From the NCBI GenBank assembly GCA_963971305.1, contig OZ020307.1, positions 61,501,702-61,565,701 of the forward strand: a stretch of 64,000 bases of DNA, in the 5' to 3' direction. Shown here in pieces: positions 24,720 to 36,553 of the stretch. The notes under the pieces were generated by a model. The model worked only from the letters and a program-made list of their open reading frames with translations, was not told the DNA's origin and did not search any database. This DNA comes from Arcuatula senhousia. Taxonomy: Eukaryota; Mollusca; Bivalvia; Mytilida; Mytilidae. Numbering within the stretch: position 1 is the first letter of the stretch; the number at the start of each line of letters is the position of its first letter. The position numbers and the translations under genes are program-made.

Positions 24720-25010
24720 TTTCTTCGTATACCAATCGTGATTCATCGTAGACCAATCGTATGCTTAACACAACGTCGTACAGCCATCGTATAACTTCGT
24801 TTCTCCTTCGGATCTAATTCTTGATAACATCGTAACAACTTCGTTATGGGTTCGCAGCTGTTCGTATGTGCAACTTTTCTAATCGTTTAGCCATCGGTTC
24901 TAATCGTTTTCCCTTCGGTTTTGATCTTGATTTTTAGCAAGTTCGGGACTGACTTCGCACAAAGTTGAAATTTTCACATTCGTGTGTCCATCGTATGTAA
25001 AAATCGGGAC
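24720..25010. repeat. TCGT-dense block
   Basis: About 14 TCGT tetramers in under 300 bp (mostly ATCGTA, TTCGTA, ATCGTTT), where about one is expected by chance, plus several TTCGG/TTCGC. There is no regular period. Resembles the ACGAG-dense half of the element at 56388-57806 in style but not in exact motif. Confidence 0.55.
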
Positions 25011-26499
25011 AGGGTAACGCCAGTACTAGGATACTCGACAAAAGATCTTTTCATTTAAAGATTTAAATTACTAGTATCAGTAAATACCTCTAATTTAAAT
25101 CAGGGAGATGAAGATTAAAAAAGGATCTCATGAGCCTGCATGAATCTTTTACTTGGCCCTAAAGCAATAACGGTCTCTTTTATAAGGGTTTCTGACAACG
25201 ACCCAATGAAAACTTTATAAGAGCTTAATGTGCTAAACTTTTATACCTCCAACATCTTTTCTTATTCTGAAATAGTTTTCATTCTAAAGTGCAAGAACAT
25301 GAAAAACGCTATATTTACATTTGACACCTATAAGGGATCATTTGCCGACTCCGACCCAACACAGACTTTTGTAGAGCTTTCGATTCTGACGAACCTTCTG
25401 TCATAGTCGCTGAGTTACAAGCCAGTTTAAGTGATTTAACCCTTCCTATGTTCTATTTTAGCACATGTTATATTATTTATCGAATCTCTTAAAAAAGGGA
25501 CAGTGTGCTGAAAACATCAACGTCTAAATTTTCCTTCTGTCATAGTCGCTGAGTTACAATCAAGTTTCAGTGATTTAACTCTCCCTATGTTCTATTTTAG
25601 TACATGTAATTTATAGATTCCCCTAAAAAAGGACCGTTTAACGTTAACACTATACGTTTAGAGATTTCAGAGAAGATTTTTAAATTGTGTACATACGACG
25701 GCGGACGAATAGTGATGGCATAGCCTATATGTCCAGGTGAGCTAAAACAAGGGTGTTGATTAAAATTGACATGAAATGATAATCAAGTAGGATTTGGACG
25801 CTGGAAAGTGGGAAATAGTTAAAGTCGGACACCATATCTTACTTCAGAAGGTCATACTATTACATCTACATCAGGGTTTAACGTACAAGGAACATGTCAT
25901 ATTTTTAACCACAGCTCTATATATAGTTTAAGCTTACCATAGGCTGGAAAATAGACTTAAATGTTTAGCCATAGCGAGTATACCCAGCTTCTTGTAGACT
26001 TGAAACATACTTGTAATATACCATTCTACTTCTTTTAATAAACGCACTGATATGTTGTTCTATATATATGTTTGTTAACCTTAATCATGGAGACCAACCT
26101 CTCTATCTATATGATGTGTTACAGACAACACTCGATCAATTTAGAGTGTACCTTTAGAACACTTACTTTTTACCATGTTACCCTGTAAATATTATGTATT
26201 GTCATTTTGATTACACCATTATAATATCTGTATATAATAGGGCAATATTTAGCAAGATTTGAAGTGTTTTGAGACAGTTTGAGACCTCGTCAACATCCAG
26301 TGTACGTGTGCATGTAATGGTTAAACAAGTATAACTTGTTTATATCTAATTTAAACTACGAGCATGTGTGGCAATTATTTTGTGCATAGTTTTCGTTACC
26401 GAATGAGCTATTTAAGTTTTATATTTTTTATTCCGATAATAAGAAAAAAATAAACTTTTATTGAAGAAAAAGTTAAACTCTTAATTAAAAAGTGGTGTT

Positions 26500-27010
26500 C
26501 TGGACAACACAAGGTTCATTTTTAAACTAAACATTGGACAGGGTGGATTTCCACCTTAATCTTTTATAGGTTTAATCTGCAAGGCAATAACCCAAAAACT
26601 TGACAGTTAGAGGGGCTTTTACTTTTATAGGGGGTCATCTGACAGCTTCAGCATAATGGATATTTTTGAAGAGCTAATATAACCGAAGAAAGCAACATTT
26701 TTCTCTTTCTGTAACAGCTTTCAATCTATAGGTCAAGAACAAAAAACACATTAAAGGACCATTACCCCTTTAAGGGGTCATCTGACAATTTTGACTCTTA
26801 AATCATTTTTGTAGATCTCAATTAGCCTAAGGATGCTCCAATGCTTACTTTTCCTTTTCATTGGCACTTACAGTTTTCAATATAAAGTTAAAAACTGTGA
26901 AAATTGTCAATTTTGACGATTAAGGGGAAGTAACTCCTATAATGAGTCGCCCCACAACTTTGACCCTTCTGGACACTTGAGCTTAGCAAACGAAACGTGC
27001 AATTCAGCAT
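26500..27010. repeat. Fragment related to the AGCTCAC element interior
   Basis: Contains 'ggcaataacccaaaaac', 'ggggtcatctgacag', repeated 'ggggtcatctgacaattttgac' and 'aaggggaagtaactcct', typical interior phrases of the AGCTCAC family. No ends are present. Confidence 0.45.
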
Positions 27011-28109
27011 AAAAATATTAATAGATGTTGCCCAAAAGATCGTATGGAAGGGAAAGAACATTTAAAAAAGAGCTGGTGTGTCAAATCTATTTTAACCCCA
27101 AGGAAGAATGACTAGTATGTCCGAAAATTTTGGCACCATTTATTGTTTTATTAATTCTAAACTTTTTTCTATTGCTTTTTATTTAGCAAAGAGAACTTAG
27201 TCTAAAAGGACTAGGCGCTCAAATAGGACAAGCATTTCCCGTTTGTTATTATCACAATGCCAACGTTCAATAGAAAGATGGTCAAAACCGTTAAAGCACT
27301 ATAATATAATAAAAAGGTTATGACAAGCCAACCCGGTATTTGTCTACGAGCACATGGTGTATATAAACTTTATAGAGCGACGACATCCAGGATATCACGA
27401 TACATCCAACAATCTCTGGAATAGCGAATCTATTGGGAAATGCAAACTCGATAAGCTTAAAAAGATATATGTGTTATTGGTTTATTTTTAGGCGCTCCGA
27501 TAAACCGGTGTCAAAAGCCAAAATCTAGAAATAAATGAGATCGTTTATATAACTGTGTCAAGAACATTGATATTTGTTTCAATCTCTAAGTTTTGTGGTC
27601 TACAAACGTAGAATTGATGACAATGCACAGTCTACTAGTAGTAGATTTGACACATTCCCTGGTGAAAAAATGTCAAAAGCAAATGTCACTTTGGATCCTT
27701 CGTGGAATTGCATTCGTATTTCAACTTTCGTTGGTTTTAGTGATCACCAAATATCAGAATACATGTAGTAGTTCAATTCTCAACCAGGGCTTACAGGTCA
27801 AATGTATGAACGTTTAAAAAACAGTCCCCCACAAGGGAAAAGATAAATGTCGGATATGACTTTCGTGAACACTGTGATATTACATAAGAAATTTCTGTGA
27901 CTTTTCGAAACTCTGAATTATCATACGTATTTCTACATGGAGTTAAATTCTGATACTTCTACTTTCAAAGCATGGCTTACAGTTTTTGAACGAGAGTAAC
28001 TGTCATAAACTGTTTTATATGCAGAACTAACAAAAGTAACAAAAAAGCCATCTTGGGATATTAGGAAAGTGAACTAATCACCTGCACAGTAAACGAGTAT
28101 TGATTTAAT

Positions 28110-29690
28110 GTAAACCAAGTAATATTGTGAGCGAGCTCACAAGAAATACCCCCGCTTCATATTGGATTTTGTACTGCCATAAAAAAAAATTATCCATAAG
28201 TCCAATTTTCCCCTCAATGATATACGAAAGTGTTGAAAATTCTTCATGCACATCACATATGATGTACTTCCAGTCTTCCTTCGTGTAAAGTTTCATCAAA
28301 ATCAGTCAAGCTGTTTAGGAGGAGTTGCACTTACGAGGTCTCCCATTGAATACTATATTTAAAAGTCTTAGTCAAATTATCTCCCCTGAACGATATCCAA
28401 AAGCAATAAAAATTCTTCATGCACATCACATATGATGTTATTCCTTCATGTAAAGTTTCCTCAAAATCCGCTGAGCGGTTTAGGAGAAGTTGCGCTTACG
28501 AGTTCTCCAATCAAATACTGTATAAAACTAGATAATGTGTCTATGAGCCACAGGATGGCCCTCCCGTTCTTGAAATATCATTGACGCTCAATGTGTATTA
28601 TCTGGGATATGGACCTTTACCAAGAAATTCATCAAAAGTGTTCATGTGTAAAATATAGGTCACTGTGACCTTATTTCTGATGGGTGGTGCCATGTACCAA
28701 GACTCATCGAGAAGTGAAATATCATTGACCCCAAACATGTAGTATTCAAGATATGGACCTTAACCAAAGTCATTCATGCGTAAAATATAGGTCACAGTGA
28801 CCTCATTTCTAGTGGATGGTGTCACTTTACCCAAGACACATCTAGTGGTGAAATATCATTGACCCCCAACATCTAGTATCCAAGTTATGGACCTTAACCA
28901 AGAACTTAACCGAAATCGTTCATGCATAAAATATAGATCACAGTGACCAAATTTTTATTGGGTGGTGTCATGTTACCCAAGACACATCTAGTGGTGAAAT
29001 ACCATTGACCATCAACATGTAGTATCTGAGATATGGACCTTAACCAAGAACTTAACCAAGTTCATTCATGCGTAAAATATAGGTCACAGTGACCTAATTT
29101 TTAGTGGGTGGTGTCAGCTTACCTAAGACTCATCTAGTAGTGAAATATCATTGACCCCCAACATCTAGTATCCAAGTTATGGACCTTAACCAAGAACTTA
29201 ACCGAAGTCATTCATGCGTAAAATATAGGTCACAGTGACCTAACTTCTAGTGGGTGGTGTCACCTTACCTAAGACACATCTAGTAGTGAAATATCATTGA
29301 CCCCCAACATCTAGTATCCAAGTTATGGACCTTAACCAAGAACTTAACCGAAGTCGTTCATGCATAAAATATAGGTCACAGTGACCTAATTTCTAGTGGG
29401 TGGTGTAGCCCTACCCAAGACCCATCTGGTGGTGAAATATCGACCCACCAAGAACTTAACCAGAGTGTTACGGACGGACAAGGGTAAAACTATATGTCCG
29501 ATCCACATACGTGGTCGGGCCATAAAAAACTAAGTCCAGTTATCTCCCTTGAGTGATACCTGAGAGCGATGAAAATTTTGCATGAACATCTACATATGAT
29601 GTACTTCATATATGTGACGTTTAATCAAAATCAGTAGAGCGGTTTAGGAGGTGAAGCGTGTACGAGGTATGTGGACAGAAGGACGGACGG
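28110..29690 (-). mobile_element. GTGAGCTCAC-type element split by insertion
   Basis: The left end reads TGTGAGCGAGCTCACAAGAA, then 'atacccccgcttcat', the inverse of the right end of the element at 45590-45625. Core units carry 'cttcatgcacatcacatatgatgt' and 'gcggtttaggagaagttgcg' (about 28245 and 28415). A further unit and a (GGACGGACGG) end lie at 29530-29690, after an insertion at 28540-29525. Confidence 0.6.
28540..29525 (+). mobile_element. Core-tandem-repeat element, 146-bp unit, six copies
   Basis: Same family as 15105-15845, in opposite orientation. The phrase GTGAAATATCATTGACC starts at 28714, 28848, 28993, 29140, 29286 and 29432, giving spacings of 134, 145, 147, 146 and 146. Each unit also has AAAATATAGGTCACAGTGAC, which contains an inverted GGTCACAGTGACC. 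The right end is GGACGGACAAGGG, then 'cacatacgtggtcgggccat'. Inserted within the 28110-29690 element. Confidence 0.85.
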
Positions 29691-29705
29691 AATCGTTTTT
29701 TTTTT

Positions 29706-32447
29706 GTCTGCCTTCTAGTTAGAAATCACTGTTCCTATACAGTTCTTCTGTCTGCCCTCTTAATAGAACTGTCAAGAGGGCAGACGTAAGGACTGTTTAG
29801 GACCAGTTGTTTGACAGTTCTATCAAGAGGGCAGACAGATTAACTGTTTAGGACCAGTTGGTTGATAGTTCTATCTATAGGGCAGACAGAAGAACTGTTT
29901 AGGGTCAGTTGTTTAACAGTTCTATCTAGAGGGCGGACAGAAGAACTGTTTAGGACCAGTTGTTTGACAGTTCTATCTAGAGGGCAGACAGCGAACTGTT
30001 TAGGACCAGTTGTTTGACAGTTCTATCTAGAGGGCAGACAGCGAACTGTTTAGGACCAGTTGTTTGACAGTTTTATCTAGAGGGCAGACAGAAGAACTGT
30101 TTAGGACCAGTTGTTTGAAGTTCTATCTAGAGGGCAGACGGAAGAACTGTTTAAGACCAGTTGTTTGACAGTTCTATCTAGAGGGAAGACGGAAGAACTG
30201 TTTAGGACCAGTTGTTTGACAGTTCTATTTAGAGGGCAGACAGAAGAACTGTTTATGATTAGTTGTTTGGTAGTTCTATCTAGAGGGCAGACGGAAGAAC
30301 TGTTTAGGACCAGTTGTTTGACAGTTCTATCTAGAAGGGCAGACGGAAAAACTGTTTAGGACCAGTTGTTTGACAGTTCTTTCTAAAGGGTAGACAGACG
30401 AACTGTTTAGGACCAGTTGTTTGATAGTTCTTTCTAAAGGGTAGACAGAAGAACTGTTTAGGACCAGTTGTTTGACAGTTCTTTCTAAAGGGTAGACAGA
30501 AGAACTGTTTAGGACCAGTTGTTTGACAGTTTTATCTAGAGGGCAGACAGCGAACTGTTAAGGACCAGTTGATTGACAGTTCTATCTAGGGGGCAGACAG
30601 AAGAACTGTTTAGGACCAGTTGTTTGACAGTTCTGTCTTGAGGGCAGACAGAAGAACTGTTAAGGACCAGTTGATTGACAGTTTTATCTAGAGGGCAGAC
30701 AGCGAACTGTTAAGGACCAGTTGTTTAACAGTTCTATCTAGAGGGCAGACAGAAGAACTGTTTATGACAAGTTGTTTGACAGTTCTATCTAGAGGGTTGA
30801 CAGAAGAACTGTTTAAGACCAGTTGTTTAACAGTTCTATCTAGAGGGTTGACAGCGAACTGTTTAGGACCAGTTGTTTGACAGTTCTATCTAGAAGGGCA
30901 GACGGAAGAACTGTTTAGGACCAGTTGTTTGACAGTTCTATCTAGAAGGCAAGACGGAAGAACTGTTTAGGACCAGTTGTTTAACAGTTCTATCTAGAGG
31001 GCAGACAGAAGAACTGTTTAGGACCAGTTGTTTGACAGTTCTATCTAGAGGGTTGACAGAAGAACTGTAAAGGACCAGTTGTTTGACAGTTCTATCTAGA
31101 GAGCAGACAACAGAACTGTTTAAGACCAGTTGTTTAACAGTTCTATCTAGAGGGTTGACAGCGAACTGTTTAGGACCAGTTGTTTGACAGTTCTATCTAG
31201 AAGGGCAGACGGAAGAACTGTTTAGGACCAGTTGTTTGACAGTTCTATCTAGAAGGGCAGACGGAAGAACTGTTTAGGACCAGTTGTTTGACGGTTCTAT
31301 CTAGAGGGCAGACGGAAGAACTGTTTAGGACCAGTTGTTTGACAGTTCTATCTAGAAGGGCAGACGGAAGAACTGTTTAAGACCAGTTGTTTGAGAGTTC
31401 TATCTAGAGGGTTGACAGCGAACTGTTTAGGACCAGTTGATTGACAGTTCTATCTAGAAGGGCAGACGGAAGAACTGTTTAAGACCAGTTGTTTGAGAGT
31501 TCTATCTAGAAGGGCAGACGGAAAAACTGTTTAGGACCAGTTGTTTGACGGTTCTATCTAGAGGGCAGACGGAAGAACTGTTTATGACCAGTTGTTTGAC
31601 AGTTCTATCTAGAGGGCAGACAGAAGAACTGTTTAAGACCAGTTGTTTGACAGTTCTATCTAGAGGGCAGACGGAAGAACTGTTTATGACCAGTTGTTTG
31701 ACAGTTCTATCTAAAGCGGAGTGTTTTTGACAAGTTGTCGGACAGTTCTACCGCGAGCTGCTTAGGATCAATTGTAGGACAGGTCTAAAGGGATTTACGT
31801 AAATTTTTGCTCGATCTGTACTATAGTACTAGTATCCAATTTGTTCTTTGAATATGAAAAAAAAAACTTATGTAATATTTTTGAATATGTCAATATTTCT
31901 TCTCGTTAAATCTGTCCTAGATTTCACGATTAGGACCAGTTGTTTGACAGTTCTATCTAGAAGGGCAGACGGAAGAACTGTTTAGGACCAGTTGTTTAAC
32001 AGTTCTATCTAGAGGGCAGACAGAAGAACTGTTTAGGACCAGTTGTTTGACAGTTCTATCTAGAGGGTTGACAGAAGAACTGTAAAGGACCAGTTGTTTG
32101 ACAGTTCTATCTAGAGAGCAGACAACAGAACTGTTTAAGACCAGTTGTTTAACAGTTCTATCTAGACGGGCAGACGGAAGAACTGTTTAGGACCAGTTGT
32201 TTGACGGTTCTATCTAGAGGGCAGACGGAAGAACTGTTTAGGACCAGTTGTTTGACAGTTCTATCTAGAAGGGCAGACGGAAGAACTGTTTAAGACCAGG
32301 TCATAAACAGTTCTTCCGTCTGCCCTCTAGATAGAACCGTCAAACAACTGGTCCTAAACAGTTCTTCCGTCTGCCCTTCTAGATAGAACTCTCAAACAAC
32401 TGGTCTTAAACAGTTCTTCCGTCTGCCCTTCTAGATAGAACTGTCAA
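29706..32447. repeat. 51-bp minisatellite with inverted ends
   Basis: The repeat unit is GAACTGTTTAGGACCAGTTG, then TTTGACAGTTCTATCTAGAG, then GGCAGACAGAA (51 bp). Direct units run 29766-31712 (about 38 by length) and 31931-32300 (about 7). They are separated by 31713-31930, which is not repeat apart from decayed edges. At the left edge (29706-29769) and at the right (32300-32447, about three units) the orientation is reversed. Each unit has a dyad GAACTGT..ACAGTTC with a 17-nt loop, and a TCTAGA palindrome. Variants are 49 bp (GACAGCGAAC) or 52 bp (AGAAGGGCAG). Since 51 is divisible by 3, long open frames appear by chance. Confidence 0.95.
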
Positions 32448-34120
32448 TGTTACTTCTGTAACATTAGAAATTTTACGAACTCGAACTTATTTTTCTACTT
32501 CTAATATCATTTTAAGGTACGAGTTCACAATTATCGCCCTTGGATTTTCGTTGTCCACGAATATAGTTCTATTAAAATAGTACCTATGGACAAGTATTGT
32601 GTGTGTGTGTTAGATTTTGGTCTCAAATTGATGTCACAGTAATGAAGAAATTTAATGACATCCTTAAAAATCCAAATTCAATTGGGAAAGGTAGCTCTTT
32701 ATTGCACAAAAAGGGGGGAGTTTTGCTTTTCGGAAGCTCTCAGATTTTATCCCCTCTAGAACCCCAGAATTTTCAACTGTCAAAAAAGTTCGGTATCTGA
32801 GAAAGGAGAATTTGTTGCATTATTTGTTTGCAATTGTGGTAATGAGAAAGTGTGTTTAAAATTATTTGGTTTGAGCAGGTGCAATTTTTTTAAATTGAAA
32901 TCTTCTTTTATTGAACAAAAAGGGAAAATTAAATGTGTTCAATCTTCTTTTATTGAACAAAGAGGGAAAATTAAATGTGTTCTCGTCCTTAAGGCTTTTT
33001 AACCTTTGTCTAGAGAAAGTCTGTCGAGTTTGAAAAGATTAAAAGTGTGACTGGCCATTAAGAACTTATTTCCCTGAACCTTATGTTATTATACAGTCTG
33101 GTGACACAATGGAACATCGTATTAAAAAATAGCGAAAAACTTGAACCATCTGTATTATATAATTTTATATCTTTAGGTCATTTCTGGCTAACTTCTATTT
33201 ATTTGTTAGATAAAGAGTGTGCAAAACAAACTTTAGATTAAAGAAAAGAAAAGTGATAATCAAAATATATCTAGTGAACTCTTTAAGAGCGTCTATTCAA
33301 GGAAGCGTTAATTGATGCCACATGACTGTGTTCGGCAACGAAAGCAAACATTCAAATGGGGTAACATGCACTTTTATGTGACTTTTGCTTCAGGAATCAG
33401 CACATAGGCACAAAAATGAAAACTCCAACAACATGTATCTGTACATTCAATACCAAACACTGTATTAATTAATCAACATATTCATTTACCTGATACAAAT
33501 TTTGATTTGACAATATGGAAAATTCAATGATTCAGATAACTTAATAAAACATTATTAATATTATTTGCGACACTCTTTTGAGGTTAAAACACAGCTCTTC
33601 TATGAAGTAACAATACAACTTATATGCATTTTATCTAGACCTGGGCCGATTGTGGAACGCTGGGCAGTGCCTACTGGTCTCGCTGAAGGCTGATGTTTTT
33701 TTGTTTTAAATTATCACTTGTTATATATGTCATGTATGTGAGCGGTGTTGCTTACACTTATTCCACATCTCATTGTTTTCTATTTGAGTTGTAGATTTAA
33801 TTTGGATACTAATCTAGTTTTTACATATTTTCTATATCAAATTCTAGAAACCTTTTTAAAAGAAGCTCGAAAGATCAAAATAATTTCAATTTAAGAAAAA
33901 AGTTTCAGGCAATAAATTCTACTTTGGCTAGTTTATTTGAGATTTATCTATGGCATTGTAGCCAAATGTTGAAAAAGTCAAACACCGTATCATTATGAAG
34001 AGCATAGAGGAATTTAACGAAAAGTGACAAATTGGGGTCCGAATCAAGATATACAGGAATTAAGAAGAACCTCATAATATTGAAAAGAGTGAATAATTTT
34101 GATTTTCTGAATACATGTAC
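32448..34120. other. Intron DNA; 42-bp duplication and a worn dispersed repeat
   Basis: A (GT)n run lies at 32599-32610. A 42-bp tandem duplication (AATCTTCTTTTATTGAACAA...) lies at 32899-32940 and 32941-32982 with one difference. 'acacttattccacatctcattgttttct' is at about 33752-33780. A diverged 'ttgaaaaagtcaaacaccgtatcattatgaagagcatag' stretch at 33905-34060 is related to the 42010 repeat. No gene. Confidence 0.6.
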
Positions 34121-34236
34121 CTTAAAGGTTTGTGCTAAAAATGGAAGGCGTATTATTTCCCCGGCCTTTGGCGCTCTATCTCCTAGAAGCATATCTTTAC
34201 CATGCTTGTTCTTTGGGTCAGTTAAAAGATGAGATC
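34121..34236 (-). CDS. GGT-like: GGT (YwrD-like) exon E
   Basis: A 116-nt exon with acceptor ...TTTTTCACAG and donor GTACAT, ending in phase 0. After the split Gly codon it encodes SHLLTDPKNKHGKDMLL, then GDRAPKAGEI and PFLAQTFK. The features K-N-P/D-x-x-x-x-x-x-L, A-P-K-x-G-E-I and L-A-x-T-F are standard for this part of the GGT large subunit. The family then continues with a short variable stretch and F-Y-x-G-x-I, which is found at the start of exon F, 13.7 kb further along the minus strand. Confidence 0.9.
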
Positions 34237-35486
34237 CTGTGAAAAATGAAAATACAGGGAAGTAAAATAGTGATTCTGTTCAAAGGTAATTTGTCATATT
34301 AACTTTATGATGAACACCAGTTTTAATGTGCTAATGAACAAATTAATGCCTTTTCTAGCAGACAAGATACATGTAAATTGAAACACTCATTATTGAAAAA
34401 AAAGTATGACATAAAATTAAAAAGGGGAAGTAAAGAATAATTTCTCTAAATGATAATTGTTATACTTATTGTTGTTTAAATCTGGATTTGAATAAACAGG
34501 ATTAAAATTGAGCTTTTTCCTGATTCACGTCAGCAGCCACAGTCCATGTATACGTCAATCAAAAAATGTTGACACGGCATTCATGTAAGTTGTTTTCGTC
34601 GTGTGATTTAGAAAACAATTTTTTCACCAAACTGCAATCCAGGTGTGAAAAAGACGTTTCAACCTTTTCTTGTTTGTACTTTGATTTAGTCTATTTTTTT
34701 TTTCGTTTTATAATATTTGAACTGTTGATGTTACATATACAATTCTATAATGCATGGTCTGGACACACCATTTTCTAGTTAGAAGGGAATGCGATTTGGA
34801 ATAAGTGTAAGCAATAGAACAGAAAACCACAATAGAAAACAGCCAGCGGCATCCATGCAATGTGACCAGTGATCACTGCACGCTGTTTTCCTATTGTTCC
34901 AAGATTAAAATGTGAAATGCATTCGATTCAAAGCCAATCCTAAAAAAATGTCAATGCAAGACCCCTTTCTGGATGTAAAAAACACCTAACATAAAGACGA
35001 AGAGTACAAACGTTAGCTTTGACAGAGAGTGATATATAAAATATCTCCCCCAAATGATAATCTTTAATTTTTTTTTTAGTTTAAACATATTTTATTTGAA
35101 ACAATTTCAAAAGGGAATCGGACACAAGTACAAAGTATTTATGAAGTCCTCTCCCGAGGATAATCTCCCACAAAACACAAAATCATGGTCGAAACACACT
35201 TACTTTTCATTTTTACATGATCTTTCATTCCCGTCATGTTCATTTTTTAAACTTTTTTTCATGTTCTTTACACGGCTTAATATATATTTACAATTTTCCC
35301 ATTATATGTCTTTTTGAACTGCCGGTTTGGAAAAAAAGAACACAAGTCACACCATCTGGCATTATTGACTACAATTTTCAGACTTGATCTTAAATGAAAA
35401 TTTGCATAAAACATATTTAAACATATTCAGTTAATGTATAGACTAAATCAAATATAATCAGGTACATGTAATATGGGGCTAGATAC
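34237..35486 (-). other. GGT intron between exons D and E
   Basis: A 1250-bp AT-rich intron, donor GTATCT and acceptor CACAG on the minus strand. It holds a 'ggaataagtgtaagca' fragment at about 34798. No other recognisable feature. Confidence 0.8.
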
Positions 35487-35577
35487 CTTTGTTCCACATA
35501 TATGACGTCATCTGTTGGACCGGAAATCCTGTTTCTGCGAGTGCAGCTGCGGGATTTAATATTTCTGATAAGGTAAG
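35487..35577 (-). CDS. GGT-like: GGT (YwrD-like) exon D
   Basis: A short exon (91 nt, 30 codons plus one base) found by looking for the expected continuation of the family sequence. It has acceptor ...CTTTTAG and donor GTATCT. It encodes LTLSEILNPAAALAETGFPV and then QQMTSYMWNK. The pattern L-x-P-A-x-x-L-A-E-x-G-F-P-V matches the GGT large subunit directly after the G-S-G-K motif. The trailing G completes a Gly codon with exon E. Another frame gives a longer open run through the exon, which is coincidental. Confidence 0.88.
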
Positions 35578-36553
35578 CTAAAAGTAGAAAAAAATTGTTA
35601 CACATTTTAAACTTGTTTGCATAACTAGATTGGGAAACAATAAATAAGCCTATACGAGTCTGTCCCAAGTGCCCAGTTTGCAGTATGTGAATGTGGCAAT
35701 GGTAGCGGCCTCATTGAGCCTTACCATAATCGATCTTTACGCGCATTTGGTAGATATTGCTCTCCCCATACATGATAAGTAAACCTTTTTTCATTTCTTC
35801 CAAAGGTCGATAGAGCTACACGACTGACAAGCAAATTATTAACACAGGGGTACGTTGCTTCCAGGTTGTTGTCATCACTCAAGAAATTTTACGGAAGACA
35901 TCATGTGCTTGTATACAAATACGGGATTTCTATCTCTCAGATGAGCACAGATGTTGGTTTGACATAGAGTTTGGTAATGTCATCCCATCCGGATTTGACG
36001 AACATTGAATCTATCCTTGGCAACGTGACGGGTGTGCTATAGCAAGCAGGAACTGCTTACTCTTCCGGAGCACCCGAGTTCACCTTGTTTCGACTTGAGT
36101 TCACGTTGCTGAATGTAGTTTTGTTGTTATGTGTGTGTGTGTTTTATTTTGTTGTGTGCTTTGTTTCGTTGTGATGATTTTCGTCTACCGATTTTGTCTT
36201 TGTCTTTACGGTTTTATGATATTGATTACCCCTTTGGTACACCTTTGCTTCTAAGACCATACTCGCAAATGGTGTCAAAAGATCTAGAGAGTCGAATAAT
36301 TGGTCCATGAAATTGTTCTCTGACGAGGATCAAACCATAGACCTTGGTGGTAGTAGTCATCGGCTCATGTGTTTGTGGAACTTGATGAAAAGAGAGAATA
36401 TGTTTTTCCTTTGTCAATATCCAAATAATAAAGTTATCAAATTTTGATTTAGGCTCCGATTGTTTATGTTTGGATGCTAACAAACCTTTACGGGTCTCCA
36501 CAAGGGTAAGCCCTCGCCGTCGTAGTGTAGATAGCTTTTGGATTAGAACATAC
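35578..36553 (-). other. GGT intron between exons C and D
   Basis: A 976-bp intron, donor GTATGT and acceptor TTTTAG. Most of its middle is a dispersed repeat (35930-36250, annotated separately). Confidence 0.8.
35930..36250 (+). repeat. Bivalve-wide 'TTCCGGAGCACCCGAG' repeat
   Basis: Contains 'ggcaacgtgacgggtg', 'aagcaggaactgcttactc', TTCCGGAGCACCCGAGTTCA, a (GT)n run, 'ttttgtctttgtctttacgg' and an end 'attgattacccctttggtac'. This phrase order is one I know as abundant in bivalve non-coding DNA, often called SINE-like. No coding capacity. Confidence 0.55.

Larger units (their letters stand above)
21711..25746 (-). repeat. AGCTCAC-end element, interrupted by about 3 kb
   Basis: The left part begins 'actagaggctcccaggagc' then 'gctcacctgacttc' (21711-21850). 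The matching other end is at about 25080-25746, where 'tgtcatagtcgctgagttac' occurs twice and the end reads TCCAGGTGAGCT. The family order is therefore kept but split by unrelated DNA containing the tandem repeat at 22290-22555, the hairpin segment at 22613-22741 and the TCGT-rich block at 24720-25010. The boundaries of the insertion are not sharp. Confidence 0.55.
20437..34120 (-). other. GGT 13.7-kb intron between exons E and F
   Basis: Donor GTACAT after LAQTFK and acceptor CTCACAG before ELGTGG, on the minus strand. The intron holds a SINE-like sequence, an interrupted AGCTCAC element, a tandem repeat, a CpG-richer hairpin segment, an interrupted GAGCTCAC element and the 51-bp minisatellite, annotated separately. 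Stretches 20860-21600, 27010-28100 and 32990-33890 show nothing else that I recognise. Confidence 0.85.

Noticed and set aside
27574..27817. Overlapping plus-strand frames
   Set aside because: No motif, no splice-site support, and located inside the GGT intron.
30111..31730. Long open frames with a 17-residue repeat (VLSRGQTEELFRTSCLT) across the minisatellite
   Set aside because: The 51-bp unit is a multiple of three, so a stop-free unit stays open by default. More than one frame is open, units of 49 and 52 bp break them, and the array lies in an intron of a gene on the other strand.
29706..32447. CRISPR-like array
   Set aside because: The whole unit repeats, there are no unique spacers and no cas genes, and the context is a eukaryotic intron.
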